The notes under the pieces: model-generated
The model's database searches: none
What the model was told of the DNA's origin: nothing
The model's input: the letters and a program-made list of their open reading frames with translations, nothing else
Assembly: GCF_000346505.1 (NCBI RefSeq)
Contig: NZ_ANOH01000223.1
Span: 1 to 64,000 of the forward strand
From: Aporhodopirellula sallentina SM41
GTDB taxonomy: Bacteria; Planctomycetota; Planctomycetia; Pirellulales; Pirellulaceae
Length of the DNA stretch: 64,000 nt
Reading direction: 5' to 3'
Translations under genes and position numbers: made by a program
Shown: positions 28,230 to 37,479 of the stretch, piece by piece
Layout: each line of letters starts with the position of its first letter
Numbering within the stretch: the first letter of the stretch is position 1

Positions 28230-28263
28230 CGCAGCCTTTGCAAACGGCTTTCGTCGTCGAGCG

Positions 28264-31167
28264 TCAGCTGCGCGATACTTGCATTCCGGTGTTGGACACA
28301 CTCATCTCCACAAACCGAGCCCGATTGTTTGGAGGTTTCGTTTTCAGTTCATCCTGAATACGCTCTGCACTCACGGCATCCTTGGCGAGCAAGTACATGA
28401 ACCCGCCTCCGCCGGCTCCACAAAGTTTGTATGCCGACACGTACGGCTCAATCCGCTCAACGATCGAGACCACTTCGGGTGTGTTGGTACCGGAATCGAG
28501 CATACAGTTCGATTGCCAACTTTGCCTGATACTGCTGGCGAACGCATCCAGGTCCAAGAACTGCACGGCTTCAAAACATGTTTCGCTGTTGGCGCGAATC
28601 GCATCGAGAACTTTGAGCCTCTGAGGATCGTTAAGGAACATCCCCCGGACAATCTCTCCGAGAACATCGTGCGCCACGCGGGTGATTCCCGTGTAATACA
28701 GCAACGCCCGTGACTGGTACTCTTTGGAACAAAAGAAATCCGTTGGCAACCATCGGACCGATTCAACCTGTGACAATCCTGGGTGAGTTTGAATCAGCTT
28801 CGCCCCCGAGAGCAACCCTCCGAACTGATCCTGCCAACCTCCACCGCTGCCTAGCATTTGCTCCAACGCACTGACACGAGTCGCGATCGACTGGGCATCC
28901 CAACGGTACTCGCACATCTCGCTGATCGCACCCAAAACGGTAGCGGACAAGATGCTGCTCGTACCCAACCCGGACCCTTTCGGAACGGCAGCCAACATAG
29001 AAATATCAACCCCTCCACCGAATTCAGCCAACTGGTCTTTCAATGTCGCGTAGCGCCCGCCGTTGAAATCGGGATGAAAGCCACACAGACAAAGAGCCGC
29101 TTTGGCCACCGAAAACCCATTACCGAGTTTGCGATAAGACTGCAGTTGCTCATACGAGCTAATCTCTTCACTGATCCCTAAGTCGATCGAGCGAATCGTG
29201 ATCGTCGACGAATGACTCCGCCGAGCAAACGCTTGGATCGGTGGCTGGCCGTTCAGGTTGAGGGCGAGATTGACGACACTGCCCCCGCTTTCAATGCAGT
29301 AGGGCGCCGTGTCGGTCCATCCACCCGCGAAGTCCACTCGGACGGGACTACGTGCCCAGACGATCTGATCGTTCGCGAGTTGCGTTTGGGGATGCACCGA
29401 GTCTCGAATGAATGGAGCAACGATGGCATCTTCCAACAACTTGAAGGCATGCTGCTCTTCTTGCTTCCATTGTGAATCTTCTCTTAGCCTCAGAACTTCC
29501 GATCGGAACATTCGATCATGAACCGACAACATCACGTCGTTCATTTCCAAGCAAGGCTCGGGTAGCTCTGCGGTCGACGCCGCGAAGCCCTTGGCGAGGT
29601 CTTTCAAATCTAACTTGGAATAAATGCTACGCCGTCCATGCCCCACCATGATCGGCAACGCCTTCTCCCGTAGTTTCAACCGCAGCTCCTGCCACTGAGC
29701 GAGATTGGTACGTTGACTCAGCTGCCGGGCTGAATAGCGCTTCGCCGCCAACCACGCGCTGCGATGTTCGGCGGCATCATCAGATTGGCCGACATCACAT
29801 CCACTCACGAGCCAACGCATGAACTCGCCGGTGATCTTTTCCCGATCGAGAACAGGAAATAACGAGGCGACCTGTAGATCCGTGTCGCCGTCAATGCCGG
29901 CCGCCTGGCGATCGATACCGCGACACGCAAACCATTCTCGTGCCGGATTCTCGAGCCACTGAGTTGACGGGTCGTCGATTGCTCCTCGGAATCGATCGTC
30001 GTATCCGTAGAAACGAATCGCGAACTGTTCTTCGCCAACGGGGACGAAGTCCAAACATACACCGTCACCTAGTTGCAAATTCCAATCGTTCTCAGGAACC
30101 CCCGTCAACATGTGACGCTTCCCGATCTTCCATGTCGCGGGGATGTGGCTTCCTTCGACCCAAAGCGACTCGTTTTCTTGTCGACGCAGCGGTGCCCCAA
30201 AAGTTGAGTCGAGAATGAACTGTTTCGGTTGAGCAAGCGACGCGACCGCTCCGAGCCGAGACTGGTTAGTAACGATGTTCTGCAACGAATAACTCGACTC
30301 GACAACGTCGCTGGTTGTTCCGAAGTGAAAAAACTGTCCGTCTTCGACGGGAGCAATTGCCACCGACAGCGACGACACCTCTTCATCGTATGCCAACGGG
30401 TTTTCGCCGAGGTGCTGCGCCCATTCACCGTACAAGTCATAATTCTCAGGCAACCCACCGTCGGCGAAACTCTGTCGTGAACTGTCCCATCCGCATTTCC
30501 GCATCAGGCATTCGACCGCTCGCTCGCTCAACAACCACACGCCCACATCAATCAGAAACGGCAGGTCTCTCGACCGATCGCGTATCTCGTTGGGACTTGG
30601 TTTTTGCAGGAATGTTTCCAACTGTTGCGGGGTGTCTCGGTTGCAGAACATCACGCCATAGTTTTGCGCGACGCTCGGTGCGGCCCACATACCCAACAGC
30701 ACGACGTCAGCATCCGGCAAACTCGATACTGATTCAATCCCTCGAAGCAACACGTCACCACTGGCAATCAACACTCGAGACGAATCACTCGCCTTCGCGA
30801 ACGCTTCGGTGAGGAAAGGCTCATTCAAATCCAATAGCGTTTGCCCGAGACGCTGACCTCGCGACCAACGCAACACCGGAAACGGTAGAAATAGCTTTCC
30901 AACCCCCGCGTACGCTGGTAAACGACGACTCTCACCACCACCGTGAATCACGATCTTTTGACCGTCATTCATCCATTGTTCGAACGAACGTCCTGATTGC
31001 ATCCACGCTTGATGGAGCACATGGGCAGTCCCGCCTCCGCTGCCCAATTGAGCGTTCTCAGGATCGTGCGTTGCAAATGAACGGGACGCGAGTTCGGGCC
31101 ACAATTCTTTGAACTCCGCAGACATTTGCGGGGGCAGTGACAATAACAATTCGAGATGGGAGTTCAT
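28264..31167 (-). CDS. Bifunctional fucokinase / L-fucose-1-phosphate guanylyltransferase (FKP type)
   Basis: 967 residues from ATG 31167; an upstream GTG at 31218 would add 17 residues. Length and order match Bacteroides FKP (949 residues). The N-terminal pyrophosphorylase half begins LLLSLPPQMSAEF, with a GSGGGTAH nucleotide loop at 42-48 and KIVIHGGGESRRLPAYAGVGK. The C-terminal GHMP-kinase half has RVDFAGGWTDTAPYC and the ATP-binding VPKGSGLGTSSILSATVLG. Known FKP enzymes phosphorylate free L-fucose and form GDP-fucose for fucosylated surface glycans. It is a single gene, convergent with pepF, 307 bp downstream of the VWA gene. L-fucose is the most likely substrate, but other 6-deoxy sugars cannot be excluded. 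Confidence 0.88.
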   Translation of the reverse strand: MNSHLELLLSLPPQMSAEFKELWPELASRSFATHDPENAQLGSGGGTAHVLHQAWMQSGRSFEQWMNDGQKIVIHGGGESRRLPAYAGVGKLFLPFPVLRWSRGQRLGQTLLDLNEPFLTEAFAKASDSSRVLIASGDVLLRGIESVSSLPDADVVLLGMWAAPSVAQNYGVMFCNRDTPQQLETFLQKPSPNEIRDRSRDLPFLIDVGVWLLSERAVECLMRKCGWDSSRQSFADGGLPENYDLYGEWAQHLGENPLAYDEEVSSLSVAIAPVEDGQFFHFGTTSDVVESSYSLQNIVTNQSRLGAVASLAQPKQFILDSTFGAPLRRQENESLWVEGSHIPATWKIGKRHMLTGVPENDWNLQLGDGVCLDFVPVGEEQFAIRFYGYDDRFRGAIDDPSTQWLENPAREWFACRGIDRQAAGIDGDTDLQVASLFPVLDREKITGEFMRWLVSGCDVGQSDDAAEHRSAWLAAKRYSARQLSQRTNLAQWQELRLKLREKALPIMVGHGRRSIYSKLDLKDLAKGFAASTAELPEPCLEMNDVMLSVHDRMFRSEVLRLREDSQWKQEEQHAFKLLEDAIVAPFIRDSVHPQTQLANDQIVWARSPVRVDFAGGWTDTAPYCIESGGSVVNLALNLNGQPPIQAFARRSHSSTITIRSIDLGISEEISSYEQLQSYRKLGNGFSVAKAALCLCGFHPDFNGGRYATLKDQLAEFGGGVDISMLAAVPKGSGLGTSSILSATVLGAISEMCEYRWDAQSIATRVSALEQMLGSGGGWQDQFGGLLSGAKLIQTHPGLSQVESVRWLPTDFFCSKEYQSRALLYYTGITRVAHDVLGEIVRGMFLNDPQRLKVLDAIRANSETCFEAVQFLDLDAFASSIRQSWQSNCMLDSGTNTPEVVSIVERIEPYVSAYKLCGAGGGGFMYLLAKDAVSAERIQDELKTKPPNNRARFVEMSVSNTGMQVSRS

Positions 31168-31474
31168 CGCGTGGGGTCGTACTCGGAGAGGTTGTTCCGC
31201 ACAGGTGATTTCTTTCACACTGCTGGTTTAGGAAGCTAATTTTCTTCAGATCGCACTGAAATTCTATAGCCTTCATCGGAATATCATTCTACTCACACGA
31301 CTGCTCTCGCAATGCGCGGTAACTTCACCCAAACCCCGCTCGCTGTTGTTGGGTTCATCCTTCGGCAAAAAGGCTTTTGTCGAACGCCCTCATCACAGAA
31401 TCAATCGCAACCGATCTTGCTCGTTTCTATCGACTAAACATGACGGGCGGTGTCGTGCTCGCGAACACGCGTAC
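31168..31474. other. Gene-free stretch between the VWA gene and the fucokinase gene
   Basis: 307 bp on the minus-strand path from the VWA stop to the fucokinase start. No gene or strong hairpin was seen; it presumably holds the fucokinase promoter and the 3' end of the MoxR-DUF5682-VWA transcript. Confidence 0.4.
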
Positions 31475-32683
31475 TTATGAATCGTTTGACGAAACTCGAC
31501 TCGCCAAAGCCGCCAGGTCATCACCGCGAAGTGCTCCGGCGACCAGGTCCGGCATGCGATCGGGGGTGCAGCCGAAACAGGGAATGCCCAGGTCCGCGAG
31601 TTTCTTCGCGAGGCCGGCGTCATAGCTCGGGACACCCAAATCTGACAGCGCGAGCAAACACAATACTCTCACACCCGATCCGACCAACTCATCCATGCGG
31701 CGGATGAGTTGCGATTGGTTGCCGCCCTCGTACAGATCGGTCAGTAGAATAAACAACGTCTCGGCGGGCGACTCGATGAACTGTTCACAGTACGCAACCG
31801 ATTTGTTGATGTCGGTCCCGCCGCCGAGTTGCACCCCAAACAGCATGTCGACCGGATCATCTCCACATTGCTCCGATAGATCGACCACCTCGGTGTCAAA
31901 GGCCACGACGTGCGTCTTGAGTGCAGGAAGGCTCGCGAAAATCGAACCGACTACCGCACCATAAACCACCGAATCCGCCATCGAGCCACTTTGATCCATG
32001 TCGACAATCACCGTCCAACTTTGGCGGCGTTGAGCTCGAGAAAAGAAGTAAACGCGTTCGGGTATCAGTTTGCCAAGTTGTGGGTTGTAGTTTTTCAGGT
32101 TGCGACCGATCGTCCATTTCCAATCGATCGAGTCCGCGTGGGGGATTGGTGAATGCTCTCCGCGATTCAGTGCTCCGGTCACCGCCTGCCGGATCTTATG
32201 TTCGAGCTCGAGTGTGATCCGATCGACCACCGACCGAACCACCATTCGCGCCGTTTCTTTCGTGCGTTCGGGAATTTTCCCCCGCAAAGACATCAACGTT
32301 CCAACCAACTGAACATTGGGCTGCACGCTCTTGAGCATTTCGGGCTCGAACAGCAGTTGAGTCAGCCCCTTCCGCTCGATCGCATCGGACTGAATCACCG
32401 AAACAACGTCTTCGGTGAAGTAGGTGCGAACGTCACCGAGCCATTTGGCGATCTTCGGCGATGAAGCCCCCAGCCCTGCGGATCGCTGGCCATCGGAATC
32501 GCCTTCCGTCTCGTCATAGATCGCCGCGAGTGCTTCATCTATCGCTACCTGATCCTCCGACAGATTGGGACAACCGCCACTACACGATCGTCCGAGTTCC
32601 TCCTCGGCCGATCGTCCCAGGATCAAACGCCAACGCCGGACCTGCTCGGGTAGTTCGTTAGAATTCGTCGAAGTCGAACTCAT
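31475..32683 (-). CDS. VWA-domain (CoxE-like) protein of a MoxR ternary cluster
   Basis: 402 residues from ATG 32683, with GGAGGA 6 nt upstream. The C-terminal half is a von Willebrand A domain with a complete MIDAS: VDMDQSGSM (D-x-S-x-S) near residue 230, the Thr in GGGTDINKS, and the Asp in LLTDLYEGG. The N-terminal half is helical and variable. VWA proteins paired with MoxR ATPases are thought to act as metal-dependent adaptors bringing substrates to the ATPase. The start lies 26 bp inside the end of the DUF5682 gene, so translation is coupled. Last gene of the operon. Confidence 0.88.
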   Translation of the reverse strand: MSSTSTNSNELPEQVRRWRLILGRSAEEELGRSCSGGCPNLSEDQVAIDEALAAIYDETEGDSDGQRSAGLGASSPKIAKWLGDVRTYFTEDVVSVIQSDAIERKGLTQLLFEPEMLKSVQPNVQLVGTLMSLRGKIPERTKETARMVVRSVVDRITLELEHKIRQAVTGALNRGEHSPIPHADSIDWKWTIGRNLKNYNPQLGKLIPERVYFFSRAQRRQSWTVIVDMDQSGSMADSVVYGAVVGSIFASLPALKTHVVAFDTEVVDLSEQCGDDPVDMLFGVQLGGGTDINKSVAYCEQFIESPAETLFILLTDLYEGGNQSQLIRRMDELVGSGVRVLCLLALSDLGVPSYDAGLAKKLADLGIPCFGCTPDRMPDLVAGALRGDDLAALASRVSSNDS

Positions 32684-35036
32684 TGAGTTCCTCCAAAACG
32701 TCTTGTTCGTCTTCACTTAAATCCGTCTGCAATCGTTCGGTCGCTTCCTCATGACCGATCCCCCAGTGATCGCCTAGGTTTTCTGCGATGGCTCGTTTCT
32801 CGGTGACGCTGAAACTGCCAAAGGCGCGTCTCAAAAACACAACGCTGCGTCGGAACTGCTCTTCATCGAGCATCGCAATGTACTCCGACAACTGAACCCA
32901 CATTTCCTGCCGAGCCAACAACGCGTATCGATTCCGCCCGGCGAGACCTTCGAACCACCCGGCACCCAGATCCGCCGGGATTCCGGGAGACAAACGGCGT
33001 GAAACCTCGCGTGACAACTCCGCGTTATCCATCAGCCCGCGTTCCAAAAGAATCGCGCATGCGTAGCCGGACAACACGGCGTTCAAATCATCACGACGGG
33101 CGAGTTCACCCAAGCGATTGATCCACAATCCCTCGTCGACTTGAGTACTGAATTCAAACGCAATGTTGTTCAATTGGTCCATCGCGGTCATCAATCCTTT
33201 CGCCGCTGCGGAATCGCAAACCGATGACCCGATCAGACTCAGCACCGATTGAACGAACAACTCTTCCATCAGTGGATACAACGGCTCCGCGTCAAAACGA
33301 CGGACGTCGCCAAACCGTATCGTCAACGTCAACTCATACGCCGCCACCGCGGTTTCAACGGTGGCCGACGTCTGTGTGGCGAGAGCCTGCAACTTTCCTC
33401 GTGCGGCCAACATTCCCGCCAACAACTCGCACCGACTCGCTGTTTTGATCAGCGAAGCTCCCTCCGAAATGGTTGCCGCGTTGTCGATCTGTTGTTGCAG
33501 TTGGTAGGCAGACGCGATTTCGACCGTTTCCCCCATCAAGACGGATTCAACGAGAGCGATCTCCGCTTCGGGTGACCATTGCAACTGCCAGGCTTCGGCC
33601 CAGGTTGCCGACGTTTGATCGGTCGCGATTGACGACGCGAAGGGGACGTTCAATAAAGCGAGCCGATGCAAGAAAGTCGATCGGTTCAAATCCAAAAACG
33701 CCGACGCCTCCGTTTTGGCTCTGCGGTTTTCGCGTAAATCGAGCGACACATCTTGTTTGACCGTCGTTCGATAATTCTCGAGTCTTAGCGTCTTGAGCTT
33801 CTCATTGAAGTCATCTTGGATCGACGTTTGGCTGACCCCTTTCGGCAGGGTCCCGATTGCGGTACCGACCTCAACCCGAGCCATCGGCTCGGCCAACACA
33901 CCGCGATCTCCTTGTCCGATGATCGCCACCGCAGCGTCACGGAGATCTTCGAGCACCGGTGCACTGCCTTGTTGCATATCGGACAACGTTCGGCTGAGTC
34001 GTACCGCATCGATTACCTCGGCAGTACTGCGGTGAGTTCCCGATGCTCGCAACTCCCTCACAACCCGCGTCAGGTAGTCGGCGGCAAGACCCTCGACTTC
34101 ACCACGACACCCATGACCGCCCGAATCCCGGTGCAAACAATCCCACAGCAACTCGTAGTACGCGGGCGCGTGATTTCCCGCACCGTATCCAGACTGTGAC
34201 GACAGTTTGAAATACGAATAGGGCATCAACGTGCGTTTGGCGTTCACGCTGGGCAACCGTTCCAACTCGGCATCTGTCATCGACGAGTAATCATTACCGA
34301 GCACGCCGGCATGAAATGCTCCCACCACGACAACCACCTTCTCCGCACGGTGGCCCTCGCTGAGCACCTCATCAATACATCGACGCATGAACGATTCGCG
34401 GATCAGGGTTTCGGCGAGATCTCGGGGATGGTCTTCCCTCAATTCTCGGAGTTGTTCCCCAAACGCGATCGCGGTGCGGCGATACTCACCGGGTTCAGTA
34501 AGATGTTCGAAACGCCGTTCCCAGTAGGCTTCGTAGTCCAACTCGCCTGCCGCTTTGGCGATACGCTCATAGATACTTTCGGGAGGGACGTCTGCTGGTT
34601 CGACGACATCGTCTTCCTGTGTTTTCTCCGGCGCAGAAATATGTTGACGATCCGGTTGGAGAGCGAGAAAAATACTCGACGGCAGATCGATCAATCGCAC
34701 CTCGACATCGTGATCGTCCGCCCATCGGATCGCTTGATACTCAGGGCTGTACCGAGCGAGCGGATAGACGAGCGTTCGCACCGGCTGAGCATCCGTGTAC
34801 GCGAGGATCGCTATCGGTGGCTGTGTTTCTTTGCGGACAATATCCCCAATCAAGTCCGTCGCGTCATGGAGACCTTCGATGAGAACGATCGACGGTTGCA
34901 CCTCATCGAGAAGGATTCGCAGGTCATAGGCCGCCATCGGTGACAGGTGGCGAACCCCAAAGACGTGCATGTCTGCGCGTGAAAGGCTAGATCGTTGCGA
35001 CGTTTGTTCGGCACGAGATGATTGACGTTTAGCCAT
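32658..35036 (-). CDS. DUF5682 family protein of a MoxR-VWA cluster
   Basis: 792 residues from ATG 35036; the open frame continues upstream only as a shadow of the MoxR gene, so this start, which overlaps the MoxR stop by 8 bp, is preferred. The N-terminal domain begins HVFGVRHLSPMAAYDL with an IVLIEGLHD strand about 20 residues later, and VVVVGAFHAGVLG near residue 243. This order (G-x-H near the start, E in an I-E-G strand, later G-x-x-H) resembles the TraB/Tiki/EreA-ChaN-like fold. The long C-terminal part is helical and acidic at its end (EDEQDVLEELNEFDFDEF). DUF5682 genes are known beside MoxR and VWA genes; biochemical role unknown. Confidence 0.85.
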   Translation of the reverse strand: MAKRQSSRAEQTSQRSSLSRADMHVFGVRHLSPMAAYDLRILLDEVQPSIVLIEGLHDATDLIGDIVRKETQPPIAILAYTDAQPVRTLVYPLARYSPEYQAIRWADDHDVEVRLIDLPSSIFLALQPDRQHISAPEKTQEDDVVEPADVPPESIYERIAKAAGELDYEAYWERRFEHLTEPGEYRRTAIAFGEQLRELREDHPRDLAETLIRESFMRRCIDEVLSEGHRAEKVVVVVGAFHAGVLGNDYSSMTDAELERLPSVNAKRTLMPYSYFKLSSQSGYGAGNHAPAYYELLWDCLHRDSGGHGCRGEVEGLAADYLTRVVRELRASGTHRSTAEVIDAVRLSRTLSDMQQGSAPVLEDLRDAAVAIIGQGDRGVLAEPMARVEVGTAIGTLPKGVSQTSIQDDFNEKLKTLRLENYRTTVKQDVSLDLRENRRAKTEASAFLDLNRSTFLHRLALLNVPFASSIATDQTSATWAEAWQLQWSPEAEIALVESVLMGETVEIASAYQLQQQIDNAATISEGASLIKTASRCELLAGMLAARGKLQALATQTSATVETAVAAYELTLTIRFGDVRRFDAEPLYPLMEELFVQSVLSLIGSSVCDSAAAKGLMTAMDQLNNIAFEFSTQVDEGLWINRLGELARRDDLNAVLSGYACAILLERGLMDNAELSREVSRRLSPGIPADLGAGWFEGLAGRNRYALLARQEMWVQLSEYIAMLDEEQFRRSVVFLRRAFGSFSVTEKRAIAENLGDHWGIGHEEATERLQTDLSEDEQDVLEELNEFDFDEF

Positions 35037-36177
35037 TGTGCTCTTCACACGCCGTGTAGAGCGAGCGCCATGCCGAACCACGTTTCTTGACGACGTTCTT
35101 GAGATACTCTGCCCAGACGACCTTGTCTTTTTCCTCGTCCCGGACGATCGCGCCTTGAAGTCCCGCGGCGAGATCCTCGGCCGATACACTGCCGTCGCCA
35201 AAGTTGCCCGCCAAAGCCATGCTGCCGGCGAGCAGAGAAATCGCCTCGGCGGTTGAAAGAACTCCCGACGGTGTTTTGACTTTGTTTTTACCGTCGAGCG
35301 TTTGACCTTGGCGAAGCTCGCGGAAGATCGTAACGATCTGTTCAATCGAATCCTCGCTAGGTATCTCCGACCGCAAACTCAAATCGGCGGACAACTCTTT
35401 GACACGATTGGTGACGATTTCGATTTCCGTCTCGATCTTCGCCGGCGTCGGCAAGACAACAATGTTGAATCGCCTTTTGAGTGCAGCCGACATGTCATTG
35501 ACGCCGCGGTCGCGAGTATTCGCCGTCGCAATAACAGAGAACCCTTTCGCGGCCGGCAACTCGGTTGATAGTTCCGGAATTGAAAGACGTTTCTCGCTGA
35601 GCAACGAGATCATCGCGTCTTGCACCTCGGACGCGCAGCGGGTGATTTCCTCAAACCGAGCGAGGCTGCCTTGTTCCATCGCGTGATAGATCGGACTTTT
35701 GATCAACGCGTCATTGCTCGGTCCGTTGGCGATCAGCATCGCGTAGTTCCACGTATACCGGACCTGTTCTTCGGTGGTACCCGCGGTGCCTTGAATGACC
35801 TTGGTGCTGTCGCCGTTGATTGCGGCAGCGAGATGTTCGCTCAACCAAGACTTCGCCGTTCCAGGCTCCCCGATCAACAACAAGGCTCGATCGGTCACCA
35901 AAGTCGAAATCGCAATCTGGACGACCCGATCGTTGCCCACATACTTTGGAAGAATGGTCCGCGTACCGACCTTCCCACCAACGATGTAGGTCAGCACACT
36001 GCGTGGCGACAATCTCCAACCGGGCGGCTTTGGATCTTTGTCGGCGCGAATCAGAGCGTCGAGCTCTTCGGCAAAGGCTACCTCAGCAGGTTGCCTCAAT
36101 ATGTTCGCTGCGTTCGAACGACTTTGAGACTTCGAATTCGCACCGGTCGACTTCGAAGGAGCGGACTTTTTGGCCAT
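35029..36177 (-). CDS. MoxR-type AAA+ ATPase
   Basis: 382 residues from ATG 36177. The N-terminus is Ser/Lys-rich (about 1-25). The AAA core has Walker A LIGEPGTAKS (103-110 for GEPGTAKS), a Walker-B-like FEEITR in LARFEEITRCASEVQDAMISLL, and sensor 1 VIATANTRDRGVNDMSAALKRRFN. This is the MoxR clade, which acts as chaperone-like ATPases with VWA partners. First gene of a minus-strand operon in which DUF5682 and VWA genes follow with 8-bp and 26-bp overlaps. The SWIM zinc-finger and DUF5691 genes that often accompany this set are not nearby. Confidence 0.9.
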   Translation of the reverse strand: MAKKSAPSKSTGANSKSQSRSNAANILRQPAEVAFAEELDALIRADKDPKPPGWRLSPRSVLTYIVGGKVGTRTILPKYVGNDRVVQIAISTLVTDRALLLIGEPGTAKSWLSEHLAAAINGDSTKVIQGTAGTTEEQVRYTWNYAMLIANGPSNDALIKSPIYHAMEQGSLARFEEITRCASEVQDAMISLLSEKRLSIPELSTELPAAKGFSVIATANTRDRGVNDMSAALKRRFNIVVLPTPAKIETEIEIVTNRVKELSADLSLRSEIPSEDSIEQIVTIFRELRQGQTLDGKNKVKTPSGVLSTAEAISLLAGSMALAGNFGDGSVSAEDLAAGLQGAIVRDEEKDKVVWAEYLKNVVKKRGSAWRSLYTACEEHNG

Positions 36178-36286
36178 GCGAGAAGGGCTCACCGAAGAAG
36201 GAATGGAACGGCGTCGTCGATTTGCCGCCGCGAGACCGAGCCTTCACTATATCAGAGCCTCCCTCGATCAACCGTGTTCGGATCCG

Positions 36287-37126
36287 CTACCTGGGCTGCA
36301 ACAACCAGATGCCTTCTCGCAAAAGTCTTTTGAGTTCTCCGGAGTCGATCGCCACTTCAAGGCTGCGTCGCGAATCGAAGACAATCACCGATTGCCGCTG
36401 AACGTCTCTCACGCGCACGACCGCGGGCGGATCGATTCCCTGCATGAAGTAGAACTGACCACTTTCGATTTTTGGTCGCACACGTGCTTTGCCGTCCGCA
36501 CCCGCTTCCACTCTCAAACGCGGACCGTACTGGTACTTCTCTGCGAACCGTTCGAGCAGGTTAGGGTCCGGCGTCTCCTCACGGTGGGCCGTCGCACCGT
36601 CGACCCTCACCTGCCGGTCCGCGGATTCCGATTCGGTTTCGTTTGACGCCGGTGCATCCGATTGGGGCGGGGAATCGATCGTGTGTTGTGCGTCCGATTT
36701 GTCATCCTCATTGGAGACCGCATGATCGAGCGCAGTGATCAAATCGCGAAAGGTTTTGGTGACCGGGCCGGTCAGTTGTTGCATCTTGGCTTGGGCGTTT
36801 TTGACTTCATTGAGCTTTTGAATCGAGAGATTGTTTTTGCCCTGTCGGGCCGACGTGACGATCGAACCGACGGTCGAATTCCACCGCCCGGCGATACCGT
36901 TGAAGGTCATTTCCATCTGCCGAACCCGTTGCAAAGAAGACTGCACTCGGCCCTGATTGAATTCCTTCTGCGCCTCGGCCATTTCAGAATTAAAGGAGTT
37001 GATCCCCTTCAATCCCTCAATGACTATTCCATTGGGGAGCCCTCGCACCGCACCTCCGGTCAGGTTTGCGGTCCGCTGGATCGCCGTCGAAACGTTCGAG
37101 AACAAGATTGGGTCCACACGGATCAT
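36287..37126 (-). CDS. Unknown helical protein upstream of the MoxR operon
   Basis: 279 residues from ATG 37126; the frame is open further but without features. Residues about 1-130 are strongly helical, Gln/Asn-rich and free of Cys (LPNGIVIEGLKGINSF, FNQGRVQSSLQRVRQMEM). A Ser/Asp/Glu-rich linker (about 140-185) leads to a basic C-terminal section of about 90 residues (RLRVEAGADGKARVRPKIESGQ). No family was recognised and no signal peptide is seen. It is on the same strand 109 bp upstream of the MoxR gene, so it may belong to that operon, possibly as an accessory or substrate protein; this is speculative. Confidence 0.6.
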   Translation of the reverse strand: MIRVDPILFSNVSTAIQRTANLTGGAVRGLPNGIVIEGLKGINSFNSEMAEAQKEFNQGRVQSSLQRVRQMEMTFNGIAGRWNSTVGSIVTSARQGKNNLSIQKLNEVKNAQAKMQQLTGPVTKTFRDLITALDHAVSNEDDKSDAQHTIDSPPQSDAPASNETESESADRQVRVDGATAHREETPDPNLLERFAEKYQYGPRLRVEAGADGKARVRPKIESGQFYFMQGIDPPAVVRVRDVQRQSVIVFDSRRSLEVAIDSGELKRLLREGIWLLQPR

Positions 37127-37479
37127 GGCTGTTTGATCACTCGAAGAAAACCGCGGCGGTATCGCCGGTAATGGGAAACGAAACGGTACGAAAGACGACT
37201 TCGGCGGGTGCGTATTCATCGCCGCTTACCCATCTTAGTTTCTTGAACACCTGAGCGTTTGCAGAAGTCGGTACTGTGCAAGAAGGCAGCCTTGGCAATT
37301 TGGGAAACCCGGTGCGAGTTACCTTCGCGTTTGGAAATTGCTGGTGGTGATAATCATCCAATTTGCCCGACTTGTCTTGATTTGCGACCCCGGTATACCC
37401 TATGCCCATTAGACATATGGGAGCATCCTGAGGATGGATTGCTTGACATGCGTCTATCAACGGATTGAATGCTTCACAC
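37127..37479. promoter_or_regulatory. Divergent region upstream of the cation/proton antiporter operon
   Basis: 353 bp between divergent starts with no gene. Candidate plus-strand promoter pieces are TTGATT at about 37377 with TATGCC near 37401, and a TTGACA at 37443-37448 with only a weak -10 after it. Neither is certain. The antiporter operon must be read from this region because its genes run without a gap above 20 bp from 37480 to 45259. Confidence 0.35.

Noticed and set aside
35037-35345. N-terminal extension of the DUF5682 frame
   Set aside because: Arg/Ser-rich and inside the MoxR coding sequence; the start at 35036, with an 8-bp overlap, fits an operon.
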